Source: an uncultured Burkholderiales bacterium
Lineage (GTDB): Bacteria; Pseudomonadota; Gammaproteobacteria; Burkholderiales; Burkholderiaceae_C
Direction of reading: 5' to 3'
DNA length: 38,005 bases
NCBI GenBank assembly: GCA_903880855.1
Contig: CAIRQX010000036.1
Span: forward strand, 1-38,005
Made by a program: the position numbers and the translations under genes. Positions 34,026-38,005 of this stretch are shown piece by piece. The notes below the pieces were generated by a model that was given only the letters and a program-made list of their open reading frames with translations, was not told where the DNA came from and made no database searches. Every line of letters starts with the position of its first letter. Positions within the stretch are counted from its first letter, which is position 1.

Positions 34026-37000
34026 GTGGTCGCTTAACAACTGCGCTACGTGAATCGCTTCACGTACAGCGCCATCTGCGATTTGATGGCGGCAACTCGT
34101 ACCGTCTGCTACAACAATCGCATCGGGTTGCTGGCGAATGGCAGGTAGCAAGCTGAGTTCAGCCATTTGCATCGATACATCGAGATGCGACGCCTCGTAA
34201 CCAAAGCTTCCCGCCATACCGCAACAACTGCTTTGAATCAATTGTGGGTTGGCTTTAGGAATGAGTTTGATTACATCTAATACAGAAGGCATCAAACCAA
34301 ATGCTTTTTGATGGCAATGTCCGTGCAGCAAGATATCTTTTGCTGCCGACTTTAAATTTTGTTGCAAGACGTCGAGTTTTCCGGCTTTTTTTTCAGTTGC
34401 TAAAAACTCTTCAAACAGCACTGCGTGTTGACTGACCAATTCAGCAGACGCGCCCAAGCCTAAAACCAAAGCTTCGTCTCTGAGTGTTAGCAAGCAGGAA
34501 GGTTCAAGCCCCACGATAGCAATACCTTTTTGCGCAAATGGAAGTAGGGCGTTGACCAATTCATGTGCTTGTTGTCGCGCTTGCTCGACCATGCCGTTGG
34601 CCAAAAACGTACGACCACAACATAAGTGACCCTGGCTGCCAGAGGGCGCATCTTTAGAAGCAATATGCACGCTATAGCCTGCCGCTTGCAGAACACCTAA
34701 TGCGGCGGTTGCATTATTTGATTCAAAAAATCCGTTGAATGTGTCGACAAACAATACGACAGGCTTAGTGGATTGCAAAACTTCTTGCTTGGAAACGCCA
34801 GGTTGCTGTTTAGAAAAGAAATGGTCGCTTTGCCATTTAGGCCAGCTGCGTTGCGCTGAAAGACCAGTCATGCTTTCAGCAATTTTTGCGAGCCAAGGAA
34901 ATTGGTTGCGTAAGTTCAATACGCCCGCAAACTTGGCAGCCCATGACGCGTAGCGAGGAAGGTAAGCGATCAACTGGTCTTTTAAGGTAAAACCATAGTG
35001 CGCTTTGAAGTGGTGTGTGGCTTCAATCTTCATGCGTGCCATGTCTACGCCAGTTGGACAATCACGTTTACAGCCTTTACAGCCGACGCATAAATCTAGA
35101 GCCTCCATTACATCTGGATTGGCAAGGCCATCTGCGCCAAGTTGTCCAGTTAAAGCCAAGCGCAGAGTGTTAGCGCGTCCCCGGGTGAGATGTTTTTCAT
35201 CGCGGGTCACACGATAACTTGGGCACATGGTGCCTGCATCAAACTTACGGCAGGTCCCGTTGTTGTTACACATCTCAACCGCTTTAGCCAATCCGTGTGA
35301 GGGATCTTCGCCAGTGCCAGGTGCTGAAGTTTTCTCGGTGGCTGGATCGTTATGCACATTCCATGCGCTCCAATCCAATGCGGTTTTGATAGGGATGACT
35401 TGGTAGTTATTCCCATAACGCATCAAGCGCGTGTCATCCATTTTGGGTGGATCGATGATGCGCTGGGGCGAGAGTAAGTTCAAAGGATCGAGATGCTGCT
35501 TGATTTGTTTGAAGGCATCGTTGATACGTGAACCAAATTGCCATTCAATCCATTCACCACGGCATAAGCCATCGCCATGCTCACCGCTATAGGCGCCTTT
35601 GAATTTGCGCACAAGTTCGCTGGCCTCTTCGCCGATCTGACGCATCTTCTTCGCACCATCGCGTCGCATATCCAAGATAGGGCGTACATGCAAAGTGCCG
35701 ACGGATGCATGCGCATACCAAGTGCCCTTGGTGCCATGGCGTTTAAAAACTTCTGTCAATGCGTTGGTGTATTCAGCTAAATGCACCAAAGGCACGGCGC
35801 AGTCTTCTATAAAGCTCACGGGTTTGCCGTCTCCCTTTAAGCTCATCATGATGTTGAGGCCTGCTTTACGAACTTCCCACAAGTTTTTCTGTGGCGCATC
35901 GTCGATCATTTCTACAACGCTGTTGGGTAAACCCAAGTCACCCATCAATTCCAGCAGTTGGCGCATATGGGGTTTAAGCGATTCTTTGTCTGCGCCTGCA
36001 AACTCCACCAACAAAATAGCTTCGGGATCGCCAGTTAATGCTGTGCGTATCGTTGGTGCAAAAGCAGGGTTTTGCAAGGACAGGTCGATCATGGTGCGGT
36101 CGACTAGTTCAACTGCAGTCAATGAGCCACTACCTAGTTTGACAATGTGTTGCGCGGCATCCATCGCTTGGTAGAACGTAGGAAAGTTAACCACCCCCAG
36201 CACTTTGGCACGTGGCAGTTCAGCCAGCTGCAAGGTGAGCGATTGCGTCATGGCCAAAGTACCTTCGCTGCCAACAAGCAAATGTGCGAGATTGACAGAG
36301 CCATCAGAGGTGTAAGGTCGCTCGTTCTGGTTGCAAAAGATATCGAGGTTGTAACCAGCCACGCGGCGCAAGACTTTGGGCCAATGGGCATCTATCTCAG
36401 GTTGCAATTGCAAAGCCAATTGCTGTACAAATTCACCCACCGCTTTTGCATGTCCTGTGCTTTGGTCAAAGCGCCCTAGCTGCATGACCGTGCCATCGCT
36501 CATTCTGGCTGTCGCACCCAAAACGTTGTGCACCATGTTGCCGTAAGCAATTGAGCGGCTACCGCATGAGTTGTTGCCTGCCATGCCACCTAAAGTGGCT
36601 TGCGCGCTGGTAGATACATCCACTGGAAACCAAAGCCCTTTGGATTTTAGTTGTGCATTCAAGTGGTCCAACACCAAGCCAGGTTCGACAACCGCTGTGC
36701 GTTGTTTTGCATCGATATGCAAGACATTGCGTACATATTTGCTGTGGTCAATCACCAAGCCTGCGCCCGTGGTCTGTCCGCATTGGCTGGTACCGCCGCC
36801 GCGTGGAACGATTGGCACACCGAGGTCACGGCAAATGTCCATGGCGATGGAAACTTCTTGGGTGTCGCGCGGAACAAACACGCCTAAGGGTATTACCTGA
36901 TATATGGAGGCATCCGTCGCATATCGTCCTCTGTCAGCAGGCGTGAACAACACCTCGCCTTGGGTTTCTTGAACCAGTCTTGCCGCGAGTCGACCTGCTA

Positions 37001-37067
37001 CTTCATTACTAGCGTGGGCGATGTGTTCGTATGTATTCTCTGGAGTGGATAAGATCGCGTTATTCAT
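34011..37067 (-). CDS. FAD-linked 2-hydroxyacid dehydrogenase fused to Fe-S/CCG domains (YdiJ-like)
   Basis: This 1018-residue fusion has an FAD-binding domain of the vanillyl-alcohol-oxidase type (VPRGGGTSQCGQTTGAGLVI near residue 85; SAQATLGGMAGNNSCGSRS) and an FAD-oxidase C domain (HASVGTLHVRPILDMRRDG). An Fe-S region carries CNNNGTCRKFDAGTMCPSYR (about 599) and CVGCKGCKRDCPTGVDMARM (about 659). Two CCG boxes follow: LCCGRTFLANGM (about 815) and SSCCGMAGSFGYEASH (about 946). The layout and length equal those of E. coli YdiJ, a D-2-hydroxyglutarate dehydrogenase; D-lactate or glycolate are other possible substrates. Electrons probably go to quinone or a cytochrome. It is divergent from an aminotransferase gene. 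Confidence 0.9.
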   Translation of the reverse strand: MNNAILSTPENTYEHIAHASNEVAGRLAARLVQETQGEVLFTPADRGRYATDASIYQVIPLGVFVPRDTQEVSIAMDICRDLGVPIVPRGGGTSQCGQTTGAGLVIDHSKYVRNVLHIDAKQRTAVVEPGLVLDHLNAQLKSKGLWFPVDVSTSAQATLGGMAGNNSCGSRSIAYGNMVHNVLGATARMSDGTVMQLGRFDQSTGHAKAVGEFVQQLALQLQPEIDAHWPKVLRRVAGYNLDIFCNQNERPYTSDGSVNLAHLLVGSEGTLAMTQSLTLQLAELPRAKVLGVVNFPTFYQAMDAAQHIVKLGSGSLTAVELVDRTMIDLSLQNPAFAPTIRTALTGDPEAILLVEFAGADKESLKPHMRQLLELMGDLGLPNSVVEMIDDAPQKNLWEVRKAGLNIMMSLKGDGKPVSFIEDCAVPLVHLAEYTNALTEVFKRHGTKGTWYAHASVGTLHVRPILDMRRDGAKKMRQIGEEASELVRKFKGAYSGEHGDGLCRGEWIEWQFGSRINDAFKQIKQHLDPLNLLSPQRIIDPPKMDDTRLMRYGNNYQVIPIKTALDWSAWNVHNDPATEKTSAPGTGEDPSHGLAKAVEMCNNNGTCRKFDAGTMCPSYRVTRDEKHLTRGRANTLRLALTGQLGADGLANPDVMEALDLCVGCKGCKRDCPTGVDMARMKIEATHHFKAHYGFTLKDQLIAYLPRYASWAAKFAGVLNLRNQFPWLAKIAESMTGLSAQRSWPKWQSDHFFSKQQPGVSKQEVLQSTKPVVLFVDTFNGFFESNNATAALGVLQAAGYSVHIASKDAPSGSQGHLCCGRTFLANGMVEQARQQAHELVNALLPFAQKGIAIVGLEPSCLLTLRDEALVLGLGASAELVSQHAVLFEEFLATEKKAGKLDVLQQNLKSAAKDILLHGHCHQKAFGLMPSVLDVIKLIPKANPQLIQSSCCGMAGSFGYEASHLDVSMQMAELSLLPAIRQQPDAIVVADGTSCRHQIADGAVREAIHVAQLLSDHLLRH

Positions 37068-37117
37068 CTGGCTATTTTGAATGAAAAAATAACAAATCTA
37101 TTGGAGATTCCATTCTT

Positions 37118-38005
37118 ATGTTAAAGCTTGACTTCCACCCTTCAGGCCGTCACTTCTTGCAAATCCCTGGGCCGTCCCCAGTCCCTGATCGCATTTTGCG
37201 TGCGATGAGCTTGCCTACGATTGACCATCGCGGACCTGAGTTTGCTGTGTTGGCTTTCAAGGTCATCGCTGACATGCAAAAGATTTTCCAAACCCAACAC
37301 CCCGTGATGATTTATCCAGCTTCAGGCACTGGCGCGTGGGAGGCTGCATTGGCCAACACCTTGAGTGTGGGTGACCATGTGTTGATGTACGAGACAGGCC
37401 AGTTTGCAACCCTGTGGAACAAGCTTGCTACGCGCTTAGGTATCAAAACGGAATTCATTGGCATGCCTGGGCTAGAAGGTTGGCGCCACGGTATTCAAGC
37501 TGATTTGATTGAAGCGCGTTTAAAAGCCGATACCAACCACACTATCAAAGCGGTGTGTGTGGTGCATAACGAAACATCGACTGGCGTGACCAGCGATATT
37601 CCTGCTGTGCGGCGTGCGATGGACAACGCCAAGCATCCAGCCTTGTTGTTGGTGGACACCGTTTCTGGATTGGCAGCGATTGACTATCGCCATGATGCGT
37701 GGGGCGTGGACGTTACTGTCGGCGGCTCACAAAAAGGGCTCATGTTGCCACCGGGTTTGGGCTTTAACGCACTATCGCCCAAAGCGATTGAGGTAAGTAA
37801 AAAATCTACGATGCCGAAATCATTTTGGGCATGGGATGAAATGATCGAGTTCAATAAAACAGGCTACTTCCCATCCACACCGAACACCAATTTGCTCTAT
37901 GGCTTGAGCGAAGCCTGCGACATGATTCTGGGACAAGGTTTAGATGTGGTGTTCAAACGCCACAAGCGATGGTCTGCGGGTGCTTGCGCTGCAGTGACTG
38001 CGTGG
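37118..38005 (+). CDS. Serine-glyoxylate aminotransferase-like protein, class V PLP enzyme (partial, runs off window)
   Basis: The frame is open from ATG 37118 to the last base, giving the first 296 residues. The N-terminus FHPSGRHFLQIPGPSPVPDR leads to IDHRGPEF, then YPASGTGAWEAALAN (PLP phosphate loop), VVHNETSTGVTSDI, LLVDTVSGLAAIDY with the pyridine-binding Asp, and GGSQKGLMLPPGLGF with the PLP lysine Lys206. This is the pattern of serine-glyoxylate (alanine-glyoxylate) aminotransferase, which makes glycine and hydroxypyruvate from glyoxylate and serine. A GGAG ribosome site is at 37103-37106. The divergent neighbour is a FAD-linked hydroxyacid dehydrogenase. Confidence 0.92.
   Translation, partial: MLKLDFHPSGRHFLQIPGPSPVPDRILRAMSLPTIDHRGPEFAVLAFKVIADMQKIFQTQHPVMIYPASGTGAWEAALANTLSVGDHVLMYETGQFATLWNKLATRLGIKTEFIGMPGLEGWRHGIQADLIEARLKADTNHTIKAVCVVHNETSTGVTSDIPAVRRAMDNAKHPALLLVDTVSGLAAIDYRHDAWGVDVTVGGSQKGLMLPPGLGFNALSPKAIEVSKKSTMPKSFWAWDEMIEFNKTGYFPSTPNTNLLYGLSEACDMILGQGLDVVFKRHKRWSAGACAAVTAW

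Overview
The window is a compact, gene-dense piece of a betaproteobacterial chromosome. It most likely comes from Burkholderiales of the Comamonadaceae type. The reasons are a single-subunit-per-gene nuo operon followed by a DUF1178 gene, a ccoI-ccoS-ccoN-ccoO-ccoQ-ccoP-ccoG-ccoH cluster next to fnr, and the mutL/miaA, amiC/tsaE and queG/mltB neighbourhoods. GC is near half by eye, and TTG/GTG start codons are frequent. No tRNA, rRNA, CRISPR array, insertion sequence or phage gene was seen, and no gene-free gap exceeds about 150 bases.

Layout. (1) 1-8123, plus strand: the 3' end of nuoG, then nuoH, I, J, K, L, M, N, i.e. the membrane arm of complex I plus its last Fe-S connector, in one tight operon that ends in a DUF1178 gene (8149-8643). 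(2) 8624-12575, minus strand: mutL, a Bcr/CflA-type MFS exporter and miaA, joined end to end. (3) 12610-18432: housekeeping genes in changing orientations: dedA, tsaE-amiC (minus), queG, mltB (minus) and a histone-deacetylase-like hydrolase. An MscS-type channel follows at 18437-19678. (4) 19831-24387: etfB-etfA, a large DmdC/FadE-like acyl-CoA dehydrogenase and a nitronate-monooxygenase-like flavoprotein. Ahead of etfB there is a perfect 20-bp palindrome that looks like an operator. (5) 24373-33179: the microaerobic respiration block: uspA (minus), ccoI-ccoS, ccoNOQP, ccoGH, a 76-aa membrane protein, then fnr (minus). (6) 33312-38005: a TauE/SafE (DsbD_2/UreH_2-like) membrane protein, a 1018-aa FAD/Fe-S 2-hydroxyacid dehydrogenase (minus) and the 5' part of a serine-glyoxylate aminotransferase that runs off the window.

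How it works together. Complex I and ETF feed electrons into the quinone pool. The cbb3 oxidase consumes them at low oxygen, and CcoI/S/G/H assemble it and supply its copper. Two perfect FNR boxes (24872-24885 and 27319-27332) control this block. The second lies at the ideal class II distance from a -10-like hexamer ahead of ccoN. The first sits between divergent uspA and ccoI, with the same hexamer placed symmetrically on both sides. The FNR protein with all four cluster cysteines is encoded in the same block, and its leader carries an 8/10 match to the box, so a local regulatory circuit is visible.

The most notable unexplained structures are an intrinsic-terminator-like hairpin inside the 76-aa gene at the end of the cco operon, an 11+11-bp inverted repeat inside ccoG, the etf palindrome, and four tail-to-tail gene overlaps in which both genes end in TAA.
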